Of a stretch of DNA of 64,000 bases, positions 34,238-44,697 are shown one piece after another. This DNA comes from an uncultured Aquiluna sp. (GTDB lineage: Bacteria > Actinomycetota > Actinomycetes > Actinomycetales > Microbacteriaceae), in assembly GCA_905182225.1 (NCBI GenBank), contig CAJJAJ010000010.1, positions 1 to 64,000 on the forward strand, read 5' to 3'. Position numbers and translations under genes: made by a program. Position 1 is the first letter of the stretch. Every line of letters begins with the position of its first letter. The notes below the pieces were generated by a model. The model saw only the letters and a list, made by a program, of their open reading frames with translations, was not told the origin of the DNA and searched no databases.

Positions 34238-35455
34238 TTAGGCCATTTTTGACTGAAGGTTCTCGGCAATAGATGCCATGAACTCATCGGTTGACTGCCA
34301 AGGTTGATCTTTTCCAACCAATGCAGCCAAATCCTTTGTCATTTTTCCAGACTCAACCGTTTCGATAATTACATCTTCAAGAACCTGCGCGAACTCTGCC
34401 ACCTCAGGGGTGTTATCCAGTTTTGCTCGATGCATCAGGCCTCTTGTCCAGGCAAAGATTGATGCAATTGGGTTGGTAGAGGTCTTGTTGCCCTGTTGCC
34501 ACTGGCGGTAATGACGAGTCACAGTTCCGTGAGCAGCCTCGGCCAGTGCTGTCTTGCCATCTGGGGTTGTTAGCACCGAGGTCATTAGACCCAAAGAGCC
34601 AAAGCCCTGAGCCACGGTGTCGGACTGGACGTCACCGTCGTAATTCTTACAGGCCCAAACGTATCCGCCTTCCCACTTCAAGCAAGCCGCAACCATGTCG
34701 TCGATTAGACGGTGCTCGTAGGTGAGGCCAGCTTTTTCAAACCTGTCCTTGTACTCGGCGTTGAAAACATCCTCGAAGGCGTCCTTGAACGCTCCGTCAT
34801 AGGCCTTCAAAATTGTGTTCTTCGTTGACATGTAGACCGGATAGTTCCGAGCAAGGCCGTAGTTGAAGGAGGCTCTTGCAAAATCACGAATGGAACTCAT
34901 GTAGTTATACATTCCCATTGCAACTCCGCCGTCCTCCGGGAAGTCCGCAATTGTTAACACCTGCGGCTCTGAGCCATCAGCTGGGGCCCAAGTCATGGTG
35001 ACTTTACCCTTGCCGGGTATTTTGATGTCTGTGGCCTTGTACTGGTCACCGTGTGCGTGACGACCAATGATAATTGGCTTGGTCCAACCCGGGACTAGCC
35101 TTGGAACGTTTGAGATGATAATTGGCTCGCGAAATACCACGCCGTCAAGGATGTTTCGAATGGTTCCGTTCGGAGAACGCCACATTTTTTTCAAACCGAA
35201 TTCGACCACTCGGTCTTCATCCGGAGTAATCGTTGCGCACTTGACCCCAACGCCGTACTTCTTGATGGCGTGAGCTGCATCAATGGTGATCTGATCGTCA
35301 GTCGCATCTCGATTTTCAACCGATAGGTCGTAATACTCCAGGTCAATATCCAGGTAGGGAAGAATCAGCTTGTCCTTGATGTCCTGCCAGATGATGCGAG
35401 TCATTTCGTCGCCGTCTAGCTCAACAACTTTTCCAACAACACTGATTTTGTTCAT
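34238..35455 (-). CDS. icd: NADP-dependent isocitrate dehydrogenase
   Basis: A 405-residue homodimeric type (the eukaryotic-like subfamily II) that makes 2-oxoglutarate, CO2 and NADPH. It opens with [14 protein letters not shown]; the substrate-binding [12 protein letters not shown] carries the conserved Ser and Asn, followed by [16 protein letters not shown] with metal-binding aspartates, [19 protein letters not shown], and [20 protein letters not shown] precedes the ATG. It follows two ABC exporter genes and ends in a clear hairpin terminator. Confidence 0.95.
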   Translation of the reverse strand: MNKISVVGKVVELDGDEMTRIIWQDIKDKLILPYLDIDLEYYDLSVENRDATDDQITIDAAHAIKKYGVGVKCATITPDEDRVVEFGLKKMWRSPNGTIRNILDGVVFREPIIISNVPRLVPGWTKPIIIGRHAHGDQYKATDIKIPGKGKVTMTWAPADGSEPQVLTIADFPEDGGVAMGMYNYMSSIRDFARASFNYGLARNYPVYMSTKNTILKAYDGAFKDAFEDVFNAEYKDRFEKAGLTYEHRLIDDMVAACLKWEGGYVWACKNYDGDVQSDTVAQGFGSLGLMTSVLTTPDGKTALAEAAHGTVTRHYRQWQQGNKTSTNPIASIFAWTRGLMHRAKLDNTPEVAEFAQVLEDVIIETVESGKMTKDLAALVGKDQPWQSTDEFMASIAENLQSKMA

Positions 35456-35527
35456 TACTCTCCTGATTAAGCGCGTGAATCGGGCCTAAATGACCGTCCC
35501 TAGCCTATCGGTTTCAGTCAATGAGCC

Positions 35528-37333
35528 CTAAACCAGAGAATCTTTCCAGGATTTGTAGAGCTTCGAGAATTTACCTCCCGAGGCCACTAGCTGCGCCGGT
35601 GAACCGTCCTCAATAATTCTCCCGTGCTCCATTACCAAAACACGATCTGCTATCGAAACCGTTGAGAGTCGATGTGCGATGATCACGGCGGTCCGACCCG
35701 CAAGCAGTGTCTTTAGACCTAGTTGCACCATTGCCTCCGAGGGTATGTCCAAGGAAGAAGTTGCCTCGTCGAGAATCAAGACTGCAGGGTCCGCAAGGAA
35801 TGCACGTGCAAACGAGATCAACTGGCGTTGGCCGCTGGAAACCCTGCCGCCGCGCTTATTGACATCCGTCTCGTAGCCGAAGGGCAGTTCCAGAATAAAT
35901 TCGTGCGCTCCCACTGCCTTGGCGGCCTTAACCACATCATCCATCGATGCACCCGGGCGCCCTAGCTGAATGTTCTGCGCTACCGATCCGGTAAACAGGT
36001 ATGCCTCCTGAGTCACCATCACTACCTTTTGACGCAGATTCACATTCGAAATGTCTCTGAGGTCGTAATCGTCAAGCCGAACAACACCTTCGCTCGGATC
36101 ATAGAACCTTGAAATGAGTTTTGCAAGAGTTGACTTACCAGCACCAGTGGTGCCGACGAGAGCGATAGTTTGGCCACCGGGGATATCCAGCGAGAACGGG
36201 TGCAGCACGACATCACCGGTGTCGTACTGAAACTTCACCTTGTCAAAAATTAAACCGCCCTTGATGTTCTTTAGATCAACCGGGTTCTCAGGATCTGGAA
36301 CCGAAGGCTCTTCTTGCAGCACGCCGGAAATTTTCTCAAGAGCAGCAGAAGCCGACTGATAGGAGTTGTAGAAAATTGCAATCTGTTCCATCGGGTCAAA
36401 AAACCTCCTGGCGTAAAGAATTGCTGCCGTCAAAACCCCTATGCCCAAAGTTCCGTCGAGCACCCGGAATCCACCCACGAGCAAGATTGCAGCAACGGTC
36501 GCGTTGCCGATCAATATCAATGCTGGATCGTAAATTCCAAAAAGTTGAATCAGTCTTGCGTTCAATAGCCGGTACTTTTCCACCAGGCCACCAAAGTGCT
36601 TCTCATTGCGCCCCTCCTTGCGGAAAGCCTTAACCGCGCGAATACCGGTCATGGTCTCGACAAAGTTTTGAATCAAGGTTGAAGATGCAACCCGCTGCGC
36701 CCTAAAGCCTCGGTTTGTGTTTATCTGAAACCACCTAGTCACAATCGCAAGTGGAATCCCTGCAGCCATAAGAACAAGGAAGCTAATTGGATCAAGGATC
36801 AAGAGCGCACCAGCGGTGAATACCATGAAGAAGATTCCAACGACTAGCTCTCCTAAGCCACCAGACAGTAGTTCGGAAATTGACTCTAGGTCCGAGGTCT
36901 GCCTCGCGATCACACGCCCCGCGGTGTAGCGCTCGTGGAACTCAACTGACAGCTTTTGTGTGTGGATGAACATTCTGTTCCGCAGGGCAAGCAGCATGGA
37001 CTGAGCGATTTTTGCCGTAAGAATCATGAAGTAATAAACCATCAGTGCACTGAAAGCTGCGGCTCCCAGATACAGCAGAATTACCATCCAGAGCGGATAA
37101 AAGTCGTCTTCAATGGCCCTCGGGAGCGCCCAGTCAATCGCGAAAGCTATGAGCGCTGGCCCCGCGACCCTGAGCGTCGTGGAGATAAAAATCATTGCCA
37201 CCGCGAGCCAAAGCCTCGCGCGGAGTGGGAGCAACAACGAACCCAGAAGCAATCTGGATCGCTGTCTAATGAACCTAGATTCAGTTTTGGTTAGATCCGT
37301 TCTTTCTTCGTTATTAGTGCCGTAAAGACTCAT
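35528..37333 (-). CDS. ABC exporter, canonical Walker B half of a heterodimer
   Basis: A 601-residue membrane-ATPase fusion: six helices (about residues 25-320), then Walker [16 protein letters not shown], Walker [13 protein letters not shown] with the catalytic Glu, and H-loop IIAHRLSTV. The signature is deviant, [16 protein letters not shown] in place of LSGGQ. Its start overlaps the stop of the neighbouring exporter gene by 4 bases. Pairing its intact Walker motifs with the partner's intact LSGGQ gives one working ATP site and one degenerate site, the known design of heterodimeric exporters such as TM287/288. Substrate unknown. Confidence 0.88.
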   Translation of the reverse strand: MSLYGTNNEERTDLTKTESRFIRQRSRLLLGSLLLPLRARLWLAVAMIFISTTLRVAGPALIAFAIDWALPRAIEDDFYPLWMVILLYLGAAAFSALMVYYFMILTAKIAQSMLLALRNRMFIHTQKLSVEFHERYTAGRVIARQTSDLESISELLSGGLGELVVGIFFMVFTAGALLILDPISFLVLMAAGIPLAIVTRWFQINTNRGFRAQRVASSTLIQNFVETMTGIRAVKAFRKEGRNEKHFGGLVEKYRLLNARLIQLFGIYDPALILIGNATVAAILLVGGFRVLDGTLGIGVLTAAILYARRFFDPMEQIAIFYNSYQSASAALEKISGVLQEEPSVPDPENPVDLKNIKGGLIFDKVKFQYDTGDVVLHPFSLDIPGGQTIALVGTTGAGKSTLAKLISRFYDPSEGVVRLDDYDLRDISNVNLRQKVVMVTQEAYLFTGSVAQNIQLGRPGASMDDVVKAAKAVGAHEFILELPFGYETDVNKRGGRVSSGQRQLISFARAFLADPAVLILDEATSSLDIPSEAMVQLGLKTLLAGRTAVIIAHRLSTVSIADRVLVMEHGRIIEDGSPAQLVASGGKFSKLYKSWKDSLV

Positions 37334-39105
37334 ACGTTCACCTCGCGCTCTTTCTGGTCAGTGTCCAGAGAGGTAATGACGTGGCGGTATTCGGTGCTGG
37401 TGTCTAGTAGTTCGCGATGAGTTCCGAAGGCAATAATCTTGCCACCTTGCATCAGAGCTACCTTGTCGGCCAACATCACCGTCGAAGGTCGGTGAGCGAC
37501 TATGAGGGCGGTGGTTGATTTCAGAACATGTCGAAGCGCATCCTCAACCATCGCCTCGGTGTCGACATCCACAGCAGACAATGGATCATCCAAAACCAAG
37601 ATCTTAGGTTTTGCCGCCACCGCTCTTGCCAATGCCAGTCGCTGACGCTGACCCCCGGAAAGGCTGAGACCTTCATCGCCGATTGGCGTATCAAGACCCT
37701 TTGGTAAATCGTATGCAAACTGCGCCTGGGCAATCTCGAGGGCCTGTTTTAGATCATCCTCGCTTTGATCTTTATTACCCAGGAGAACGTTGTCACGGAC
37801 ACTGGATGAGAAAAGAGTGGCGTCCTCAAAAGCCATTGCGATGTTGGACCTAAGGTCGGCTCGAGTCAAATCTCTAATGTCGACCCCATCGATAGTTATC
37901 GAGCCGCCGGTTACCTCATACAACCTTGTTGTTAGAGCCGTCAGGGTTGTCTTGCCACTTCCGGTGAGCCCAATAAGTGCTACCGACTGACCCGGCTCTA
38001 TTCGAAGGCTGACGCCATCCACCAAGTCGCGGTTCTTCGGATCAGCATCCGGGTAGTGAAAGTGGACGTCGTGAAACTCAAGTAGCCCCTTGGGCTCCAT
38101 TATTGTCTTGCGGGAAACCGGATCAGCAATTAGGTCCGGCTCATCCAGAACTTCGAAGATTCTCGTTGTGGCAGTCTTCGCCTCTAGCGTCATGCCCAGC
38201 AAGAATCCAAGAGACTCAGTTGGCCAACGAAGAACCATTGCGGTTGCAACAAAAGCCACCAGTGTTCCAACGGTCATTTCACCGTTAGCCGTGAACCAAA
38301 TCCCGGCCAGTAGAGCCAGGCCAAGAGCAAATTCGGGAATCATAATTAGGTACAGCCAAATGTTTGCGACGGCCTTGGCCTTGCTAATTTCTGTGTTCCT
38401 GAGTTCCGAAGCCTGGGTTGCAAATTGGTCAGCTGCAAAACCGCCACGACCAAAGGCCTTAAGAACCCTGACGCCGTGAACAGATTCTTCTACCCTTGTT
38501 GCCAGGTCCCCCGACTGATCCTGAGCCAGCCTGGCAATAGTGCCGAAACCGCGCTCAAAGCGGAATCCAATGAGCCAAATCGGAATCGATGCAACCGAAA
38601 AAATAAGCCCCAACCAGAAGTTGTAAGTGAACAGAATCAGTAGTCCAACCACCAATGTGATGAAGTTCGCTATCAACAGCACAATTCCAAAGCTGAGCCA
38701 ACGTCTAATTAGGCCTAGGTCAGCAACCGCCCTGGAAAGTAACTGCCCCGATGGCCAGCGATCATGAAATGCAACTGGCAAATCTTGAAGCTTGGCGAAC
38801 AATGTGTTGCGCATGTCGGCCTCGACGAATGTTCCGGGAGTCAGAACCAACCAACGCCTGAGAAGTACTAGAGCCGCCTCTAAAACACCGAGCAAGAGAA
38901 TCAAACCGACAGCCGGTAGCAATGCGCCCCGACCGCCGTCCACCAGTGAGTTCACCAGTGACTGCAAAAATTGCGGGATTGAAAGAGCAATCATGTGGGC
39001 GCCGATTGCAGCGAGTATGCCAAGGCCCATGCGCCAGAGTGCCCGTCTTGCAAATGGGACCAGTCGCCAAAGGGTTTTTATAGTCCCCATTTCAGCCTGC
39101 TGCAT
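37330..39105 (-). CDS. ABC exporter, degenerate Walker B half of a heterodimer
   Basis: About 591 residues from the ATG at 39105, chosen for GGAGAG upstream. A longer in-frame start overlaps purH and adds 44 residues. Six membrane helices are followed by Walker [16 protein letters not shown], an intact signature [15 protein letters not shown], and Walker [13 protein letters not shown], where Asp replaces the catalytic Glu; the H-loop is IVAHRPSTV. This pattern complements the partner gene, with which it is translationally coupled. It is probably a multidrug or lipid exporter. Confidence 0.87.
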   Translation of the reverse strand: MQQAEMGTIKTLWRLVPFARRALWRMGLGILAAIGAHMIALSIPQFLQSLVNSLVDGGRGALLPAVGLILLLGVLEAALVLLRRWLVLTPGTFVEADMRNTLFAKLQDLPVAFHDRWPSGQLLSRAVADLGLIRRWLSFGIVLLIANFITLVVGLLILFTYNFWLGLIFSVASIPIWLIGFRFERGFGTIARLAQDQSGDLATRVEESVHGVRVLKAFGRGGFAADQFATQASELRNTEISKAKAVANIWLYLIMIPEFALGLALLAGIWFTANGEMTVGTLVAFVATAMVLRWPTESLGFLLGMTLEAKTATTRIFEVLDEPDLIADPVSRKTIMEPKGLLEFHDVHFHYPDADPKNRDLVDGVSLRIEPGQSVALIGLTGSGKTTLTALTTRLYEVTGGSITIDGVDIRDLTRADLRSNIAMAFEDATLFSSSVRDNVLLGNKDQSEDDLKQALEIAQAQFAYDLPKGLDTPIGDEGLSLSGGQRQRLALARAVAAKPKILVLDDPLSAVDVDTEAMVEDALRHVLKSTTALIVAHRPSTVMLADKVALMQGGKIIAFGTHRELLDTSTEYRHVITSLDTDQKEREVNV

Positions 39106-39172
39106 AGCTCTCTCCGAGGTAATTCTGGCCAAGCGGCCTTTCTCGTAAACATCTGATGCGCTTTGATTATTT

Positions 39173-40714
39173 CTAGTGGAAAAAATGTCTTTCGCCCGTA
39201 AAGTACATGCTAATACCGGCCTTGCTAGCTGCGGCAATCACTTCCTCGTCTCGGACGCTACCACCCGGCTGGACTACTGCCAAAACCCCCGCGTCTATGA
39301 GAACCTGAAGACCGTCGGCGAATGGGAAAAACGCGTCGGAGGCTGCGACTGAACCCACCACTCTGTCTCCAGCCCTTGCAACCGCGAGCCTGCAAGAATC
39401 CAGCCTGTTGACCTGACCCATGCCGATCCCAACGGCGGACTGATTTTTAGCTAGCAAAATCGCGTTGGATTTCACTGACCGGCAAGCGATCCATGCAAAC
39501 TCTAAATCGAGCATCTGCGAGGCATCGACACTCTTGCCAGCGACCAATTGCCAGTTCTGAGTATTCAGGCCTTCGAATCCGTCTGAATCCTGAACAAGCA
39601 TGCCGCCGGAGACCTGACGAATATCTAATGCCGCTCTGACATAAGGATTTGAAAGCTCCAAAATTCGCAAGTTCTTTTTCTTTTTCAGTATTTCAATCGC
39701 TGTCGGATTGAACGAAGGCGCAATTATGACCTCGGTGAAGACTTCGGCAACGGCTAGAGCCATTGCCTCGGTAACTTCGCTATTGGTTGCAATCACTCCT
39801 CCGAAGGCCGAAACCGGATCGGTATTGTGGGCAGCTTGATAGGCAGTTGCAACATCTGCTCCGGTAGCAATTCCGCACGGGTTGGCATGCTTGATGATCG
39901 CTACCGCGGGGGCCTGAAAATCGTAGGCTGCCCGAAGCGCTGCATCTGCATCAACAAAGTTGTTGTAACTCATCTGTTTACCAGAATGCTGAATGGCAGT
40001 CGCCACCCCTGAAGAATCACCAGCTAAATAAAGAGCTGCCGACTGATGAGAGTTTTCCCCGTATCTCAAGTCCTGATCTTTGATGAGAGAAATATTGATC
40101 GACTCCGAGGTAACCTCTTCCCCGAATTCGCGAGCCAGGAAGCTTGCAACCGCTGCGTCATAACCGGAAGTGTGAGCAAATGCCTGCTGAGCAAGTTTTT
40201 GTCGAAACTTGAGTGTCGTGCCACCGTCATCGAGCGCATCAATCAAAAGCGGGTAATTCTTTGGGTCGACAACTATCGTCACATTGGCATGGTTTTTGGC
40301 GGCAGCTCGAACCATTGCGGGTCCACCGATATCAATCTGCTCGATGGCTGCATCCCCGGTTGATCCGCTGGCAACGGTCTCAACAAAAGGGTAGAGGTTT
40401 GCAACCACTAGCTGAAAAGCTTCGATGTTTAGCTCAGCAAGCTCTTGATTGTGCTTTTCAAGTCTCAGATCAGCAAGAATGCCGCCGTGGATGGACGGAT
40501 GCAGCGTCTTCACGCGGCCATCCAGACTTTCGGGAAAGCCGGTTACTTCACTGACTTCTTGCACGGCCATACCAGCAGACGCGATTTGCTTGGCAGTGGA
40601 ACCGGTTGACACCAGCTGCACTCCAGCCGCGGTCAGAGCTGCAGCTAGCTCAATCAAGCCAGTCTTATCCGACACGGAAATTAATGCTCTTTTTATGGCC
40701 ACTACATCAGGCAT
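39173..40714 (-). CDS. purH: AICAR transformylase / IMP cyclohydrolase
   Basis: A bifunctional purine enzyme of about 513 residues performing the last two steps to IMP. The N-terminal cyclohydrolase (MGS-like) domain has [24 protein letters not shown] and [15 protein letters not shown]. The C-terminal transformylase domain has [37 protein letters not shown] and [18 protein letters not shown] precedes the ATG at 40714, which overlaps the end of purN by 8 bases. It uses 10-formyl-THF from the FolD/GlyA branch. Confidence 0.95.
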   Translation of the reverse strand: MPDVVAIKRALISVSDKTGLIELAAALTAAGVQLVSTGSTAKQIASAGMAVQEVSEVTGFPESLDGRVKTLHPSIHGGILADLRLEKHNQELAELNIEAFQLVVANLYPFVETVASGSTGDAAIEQIDIGGPAMVRAAAKNHANVTIVVDPKNYPLLIDALDDGGTTLKFRQKLAQQAFAHTSGYDAAVASFLAREFGEEVTSESINISLIKDQDLRYGENSHQSAALYLAGDSSGVATAIQHSGKQMSYNNFVDADAALRAAYDFQAPAVAIIKHANPCGIATGADVATAYQAAHNTDPVSAFGGVIATNSEVTEAMALAVAEVFTEVIIAPSFNPTAIEILKKKKNLRILELSNPYVRAALDIRQVSGGMLVQDSDGFEGLNTQNWQLVAGKSVDASQMLDLEFAWIACRSVKSNAILLAKNQSAVGIGMGQVNRLDSCRLAVARAGDRVVGSVAASDAFFPFADGLQVLIDAGVLAVVQPGGSVRDEEVIAAASKAGISMYFTGERHFFH

Positions 40715-41303
40715 TTTGTTCCTTTTCGGCGAGCAAGAGTGCTCCGGTTGCAATGTCCCGAACCGCTTGAACTAGCTGCTGCTGTTCCACTAGTTTAATC
40801 TGCTCATGCAAATCAATTTCTGAGATTCCAGGAGCAACTGGAATGCTGGCTTGAGTCAGTACCTTGCCGGTATCCACACCCTCATCGACTATGTGGACGG
40901 TCGCGCCAGTTACTGAAGCCCCAGCTGCCAAGGCGTCTGCAACGGCATTGGCCCCAGGAAAATCGGGCAACAAAGATGGGTGCAGATTTATCATTCTGGG
41001 CGAAAGCTTGTTAACAATGTTTGCAGGCAAGACCCTCATGAACCCGGCTAAGACAACTAGGTCTGGTTTATGGAACTCAATATTTGAAAGCAGAATCTCA
41101 GCCCAAGTTTCTCGGCTTTCAAACCCAGAAGGTTCAACAACGAAGGTCGGAACCCCAAACTCTTCGGCGTGCTCTAGGCCGGTAGCAGCCTTATCGGACC
41201 CAACCGAAACTACCTTCGCCGGATATAACGGGCTGGCCGCCGCCGTCAGAAGCGCACGAAGATTTGAGCCACCGCCTGAAATAAGCACTACGACCGAGAA
41301 CAT
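40707..41303 (-). CDS. purN: Phosphoribosylglycinamide formyltransferase
   Basis: A 198-residue folate-dependent GAR transformylase. It shows the phosphate-binding [40 protein letters not shown] with the catalytic Asn/His, and [15 protein letters not shown] with the catalytic Asp. It is upstream of purH with overlapping ends. A TAGACT box formed on the stop codon of the upstream membrane protein gene lies 6 bases before its ATG. Confidence 0.95.
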   Translation of the reverse strand: MFSVVVLISGGGSNLRALLTAAASPLYPAKVVSVGSDKAATGLEHAEEFGVPTFVVEPSGFESRETWAEILLSNIEFHKPDLVVLAGFMRVLPANIVNKLSPRMINLHPSLLPDFPGANAVADALAAGASVTGATVHIVDEGVDTGKVLTQASIPVAPGISEIDLHEQIKLVEQQQLVQAVRDIATGALLLAEKEQNA

Positions 41304-41309
41304 TGCCCC

Positions 41310-41315
41310 AGTCTA
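41310..41315 (-). promoter_or_regulatory. -10 box of purN, built on a stop codon
   Basis: The minus strand reads TAGACT, 6 bases before the ATG at 41303. TAG (41313-41315) is the stop codon of the DUF6350 gene. Confidence 0.5.
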
Positions 41316-42560
41316 CTTTCGCTCGGAAGCATCACCGTATGGCTTAGCAATTACTAAAGCAGCCAGGAAGCTAGGCACGAGGACTTCCACAAACACCACC
41401 GCTGCGAACACGAGCGGGTCCGCCCCAACAGTTTCAAACCGACCCGGGCCAAAGCTACCTGATGCTGCCTGGCTCGTCAGGAAGACAGCGATAGCTGCGC
41501 TCGAGGCGGCAACCAGCGAGAGGGATAGCGCCCCGCTTAGTCTGGTGCTGTATTCCCAGCGCAATTGATCCGCATGCCTCGCTACAAAAAACGTAGCGAT
41601 AAGTGCGGCCAAGATGGGGATCAGCACAAAAATAAGTCCGCGCTCAAAGCCTCCGGTTGGTAAAGCTGCAAACACCGGAAGTGCTGGAAGTGGCCCTAGC
41701 TCGGATGCAAAAGGGGAAACGTAAGAGCCGGTGCCGATTGCAAACCCTGCCCCGGAAATCCAAGATGCGCCATAGACAATTAGGTTTGGCAAGATTGCCA
41801 GCTGACCAATGGTCACCATGACTCCACCCAAAATACTCAAGCCCAGTCCTTGGTAAAGTCCGATTACCTGAATCCAGCCGAAACCTAAACCCAAAGCAAT
41901 CAATGCCGAGCTTGCAAAAATCAAGACTGCCACAACTGACAAGCCAACCCTCACACCGGGATTTAGTGCGGTTCGAATTGACCAGTGCAACTTCGCATAG
42001 GCGGATATAAATAGACCTCTAATCCAGATGCGCTCTTTGGCCTCTTGGCCATTGGCGCCCTCGAATAGCTCAAATCTTTCACCGCTCACGGACGATGCGA
42101 TGAGTATTAATCCAAAAAATATTGCTGGGTAATAAAGCGGTTCCCAGGTGCCAGCAATCACCGAATCATCTGCCACCAATAATGAAGCTCCGTAGCTGAT
42201 GCCGCCAAAAGCTAGCGACCCTCCTAGCCATGCCGGCCAAAGCGAGGCAGCGGCCGATAGTCGATGACCGATTCTGATTGCCATTAGAACGATTAGGCCG
42301 GTAAGCCCAAGTGGCAGTGCTGTGAGGAAGAAGGCTCCAAAACCGATGCCTAAAATCTCACCTTCAGCGAAGCCAATTGGGACTCCGCATGCCAGTAAGA
42401 ATGCGTAGACAGCTACCCTGAGCGCCAGAATCCATTCAACTTGTCCATCGCCTTCGATAAACCAAGCAAGTGTTAGCGGAGCAATAATCAGTCCCACCAC
42501 AGTGGCAATGATTATCAAAGCCTGCAGTGCGGCTATTGCGAAGCTGAGCCCCCGGTTCAC
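41313..42560 (-). CDS. DUF6350/PerM-like polytopic membrane protein
   Basis: A 415-residue protein with about ten hydrophobic segments and no catalytic motif that I recognise. Its place between sucD and purN is the same as that of mycobacterial PerM (Rv0955), an integral membrane protein linked to cell division and FtsB stability. The family call rests on gene order and topology. It starts with GTG 6 bases after the sucD stop. TATAGC, 7 bases before the GTG, is only a near match to a -10 box. Confidence 0.7.
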   Translation of the reverse strand: MNRGLSFAIAALQALIIIATVVGLIIAPLTLAWFIEGDGQVEWILALRVAVYAFLLACGVPIGFAEGEILGIGFGAFFLTALPLGLTGLIVLMAIRIGHRLSAAASLWPAWLGGSLAFGGISYGASLLVADDSVIAGTWEPLYYPAIFFGLILIASSVSGERFELFEGANGQEAKERIWIRGLFISAYAKLHWSIRTALNPGVRVGLSVVAVLIFASSALIALGLGFGWIQVIGLYQGLGLSILGGVMVTIGQLAILPNLIVYGASWISGAGFAIGTGSYVSPFASELGPLPALPVFAALPTGGFERGLIFVLIPILAALIATFFVARHADQLRWEYSTRLSGALSLSLVAASSAAIAVFLTSQAASGSFGPGRFETVGADPLVFAAVVFVEVLVPSFLAALVIAKPYGDASERK

Positions 42561-42568
42561 GGTTCGCG

Positions 42569-43456
42569 CTATAGGTTGGCGATAATGTCGCGCATCAAGG
42601 TGGCGGTCTCAGATGGCGTCTTGCCAACCTTCACACCAACGGCTTCGAATGCTTCTTTTTTACCCTGGGCTGTTCCGGCCGACCCAGAAACGATCGCACC
42701 AGCGTGACCCATGGTCTTGCCCTCTGGAGCGGTAAATCCTGCTACGTAGGCAACAACCGGCTTGGTCACGTGCTTGGAGATGTATTCCGCTGCCTTCTCT
42801 TCGCTGTCACCGCCAATTTCACCGATCAAGACAATAGCTTTGGTCTCAGGATCATTCTCAAATGCCTCGAGAGCGTCAATGTGAGTGGTTCCAATAACAG
42901 GATCCCCGCCAATACCGATTCCCGTTGTAAAGCCGATGTCTCTTAGTTCAAACATCATTTGGTAGGTAAGGGTTCCGGACTTAGAAACCAAACCAATCGG
43001 TCCTTTTCCGGTGATGTTCCAAGGAGTGATTCCAGCATTTGATTCACCCGGGCTAATGATTCCCGGACAATTTGGGCCGATAAGCCTGGTTTTCAGGCCC
43101 TTTTCGACATTGTATGCCCAAGCCGAAGCTGAGTCGTGAACCGGGATTCCCTCGGTAATAGCAACTGCAAGTGGAATCTCAGCGTCGATTGCTTCGACGA
43201 TTGCCTGCCTGGCAAAAGCCGGAGGCACAAAAATAACAGAAACGTTTGCACCGGTGGCGCTCATCGCCTCCGCGACAGTTCCGAAAACTGGAAGGGACTT
43301 CCCTTCAACTTCGACAGTTTCGCCCGCCTTGCGAGGATTTACTCCGCCAACGATGTTTGATCCGCCAGCCAGCATTCTCTGAGTGTGCTTCATTCCTTCG
43401 GCACCAGTCATGCCCTGAACGATGATTTTAGAATCTGAGTTTAGAAAGATTGCCAT
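42569..43456 (-). CDS. sucD: Succinyl-CoA synthetase alpha subunit
   Basis: A 295-residue subunit that carries the phosphohistidine and CoA site. The CoA-binding Rossmann domain starts with [17 protein letters not shown] and has [10 protein letters not shown], later [14 protein letters not shown]. The active-site histidine is in [15 protein letters not shown] near the C-terminus. AAGGGG precedes the ATG, 11 bases after the sucC stop. It forms the substrate-level phosphorylation step of the TCA cycle with SucC. Confidence 0.96.
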   Translation of the reverse strand: MAIFLNSDSKIIVQGMTGAEGMKHTQRMLAGGSNIVGGVNPRKAGETVEVEGKSLPVFGTVAEAMSATGANVSVIFVPPAFARQAIVEAIDAEIPLAVAITEGIPVHDSASAWAYNVEKGLKTRLIGPNCPGIISPGESNAGITPWNITGKGPIGLVSKSGTLTYQMMFELRDIGFTTGIGIGGDPVIGTTHIDALEAFENDPETKAIVLIGEIGGDSEEKAAEYISKHVTKPVVAYVAGFTAPEGKTMGHAGAIVSGSAGTAQGKKEAFEAVGVKVGKTPSETATLMRDIIANL

Positions 43457-43467
43457 TTTTTAGCCCC

Positions 43468-44625
43468 TTAGCCGTTCGCGAGTTCAGCGGCGGTGTTAGC
43501 CCCACCATCCATGGTGTCCGCAAGTGCCACTAGCGGGTGGTTGAATTCCTTCAAAATTGTTCTGCCTTCTTCGACGTTGTTTCCGTCAAGCCTGACAACC
43601 AGTGGCTTAGAAGCCCTGGCGCCAAGAGTGTTTAGTGCTCCAACGATGCCGTTAGCAACCGCGTCGCAGGCCGTGATGCCACCAAAGACGTTCACAAACA
43701 CGCTTTTGACCTGGGGGTCATTCAGAATTACATCTAGACCTGCAGCCATTACTTCTGCCGAAGCTCCTCCGCCGATGTCCAAGAAGTTTGCGGGCTTTAC
43801 TCCGCCATTGGCCTCTCCGGCGTAAGCCACGACGTCTAGCGTGGACATAACAAGCCCGGCACCATTTCCAATGATTCCTACTTCGCCGTCGAGCTTCACG
43901 TAGTTCAGATCCATCGCTTTAGCTTTGGTCTCTAGTGGGTCGAGTGCGTCGCGCTCCATGTCATCGCGCTCGTGACGGAAATCCGCATTTTCATCGAGGG
44001 TGATTTTGCCGTCGAGGGCAAGAATTTGGCCGTCTTCGGTGAGAACCAAAGGGTTTACCTCAACCAAGGTCGCGTCCTCTTTTACGAATACTTCGTAGAG
44101 CTTGAGGATCACATCACTGACTGAGTCAATTAGCTCCTCCGGGAACCTGCCGGCCTTTGCAATTTCCATGGCCATGGCCTTGTCTATGCCGGTGACAGCC
44201 GAGACCGGAATCTTTGCAAGTGCATCTGGGCGCTCAACAGCTAGCTGCTCGATCTCCATGCCGCCTTCAACAGAACAAAGAGACAAGAAGGTTCGGTTTG
44301 AACGGTCTAGAAGGACTGAGAAGTAAAACTCCTGAGCAATCTTGGCCCCCTCTGCGATCATTAGGCGCTTTACAACATGGCCCTTGATGTCAAGTCCAAG
44401 AATTTCTTCGGCTTTTTGGCGGGCCTCGGCTGGGCTATGAGCCACCTTTACACCGCCGGCCTTGCCGCGCCCTCCGGTTTTTACCTGGGCTTTGACAACA
44501 ACTGTGCCGCCAATAGCGGTTGCTGCTGCCTCTGCTTCTTCAGGTGTATCTGCGATTCGACCCTGTAAAACCGGAACTCCGTGTTTTTCAAAAAGGTCGC
44601 GGGCTTGATATTCAAATAGATCCAC
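43468..44625 (-). CDS. sucC: Succinyl-CoA synthetase beta subunit
   Basis: A 385-residue ATP-grasp subunit. Visible are the N-terminal [17 protein letters not shown], nucleotide-binding [19 protein letters not shown], the metal-binding [30 protein letters not shown] and [12 protein letters not shown], and the CoA-ligase-domain [11 protein letters not shown]. It starts with GTG. The 72 bases upstream, to pcrA, show no obvious terminator and only weak -10 candidates. Confidence 0.96.
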   Translation of the reverse strand: MDLFEYQARDLFEKHGVPVLQGRIADTPEEAEAAATAIGGTVVVKAQVKTGGRGKAGGVKVAHSPAEARQKAEEILGLDIKGHVVKRLMIAEGAKIAQEFYFSVLLDRSNRTFLSLCSVEGGMEIEQLAVERPDALAKIPVSAVTGIDKAMAMEIAKAGRFPEELIDSVSDVILKLYEVFVKEDATLVEVNPLVLTEDGQILALDGKITLDENADFRHERDDMERDALDPLETKAKAMDLNYVKLDGEVGIIGNGAGLVMSTLDVVAYAGEANGGVKPANFLDIGGGASAEVMAAGLDVILNDPQVKSVFVNVFGGITACDAVANGIVGALNTLGARASKPLVVRLDGNNVEEGRTILKEFNHPLVALADTMDGGANTAAELANG

Positions 44626-44697
44626 TTTGGTCTTTCAGTTCTTTTTAGCCGACGTTTAACCCTCTAAAGTCTAGCGATTGAAAAAACGCTTTCCCGC

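Noticed and set aside
39106-39237. 44-residue N-terminal extension of the ABC exporter at 37330-39105
   Set aside because: It overlaps purH and lacks the exporter family sequence; GGAGAG precedes the inner ATG.
42560-42573. TATAGC 7 bases before the DUF6350 GTG as another stop-embedded -10 box
   Set aside because: The last base is C, so it misses the TANNNT pattern; kept out of the count.
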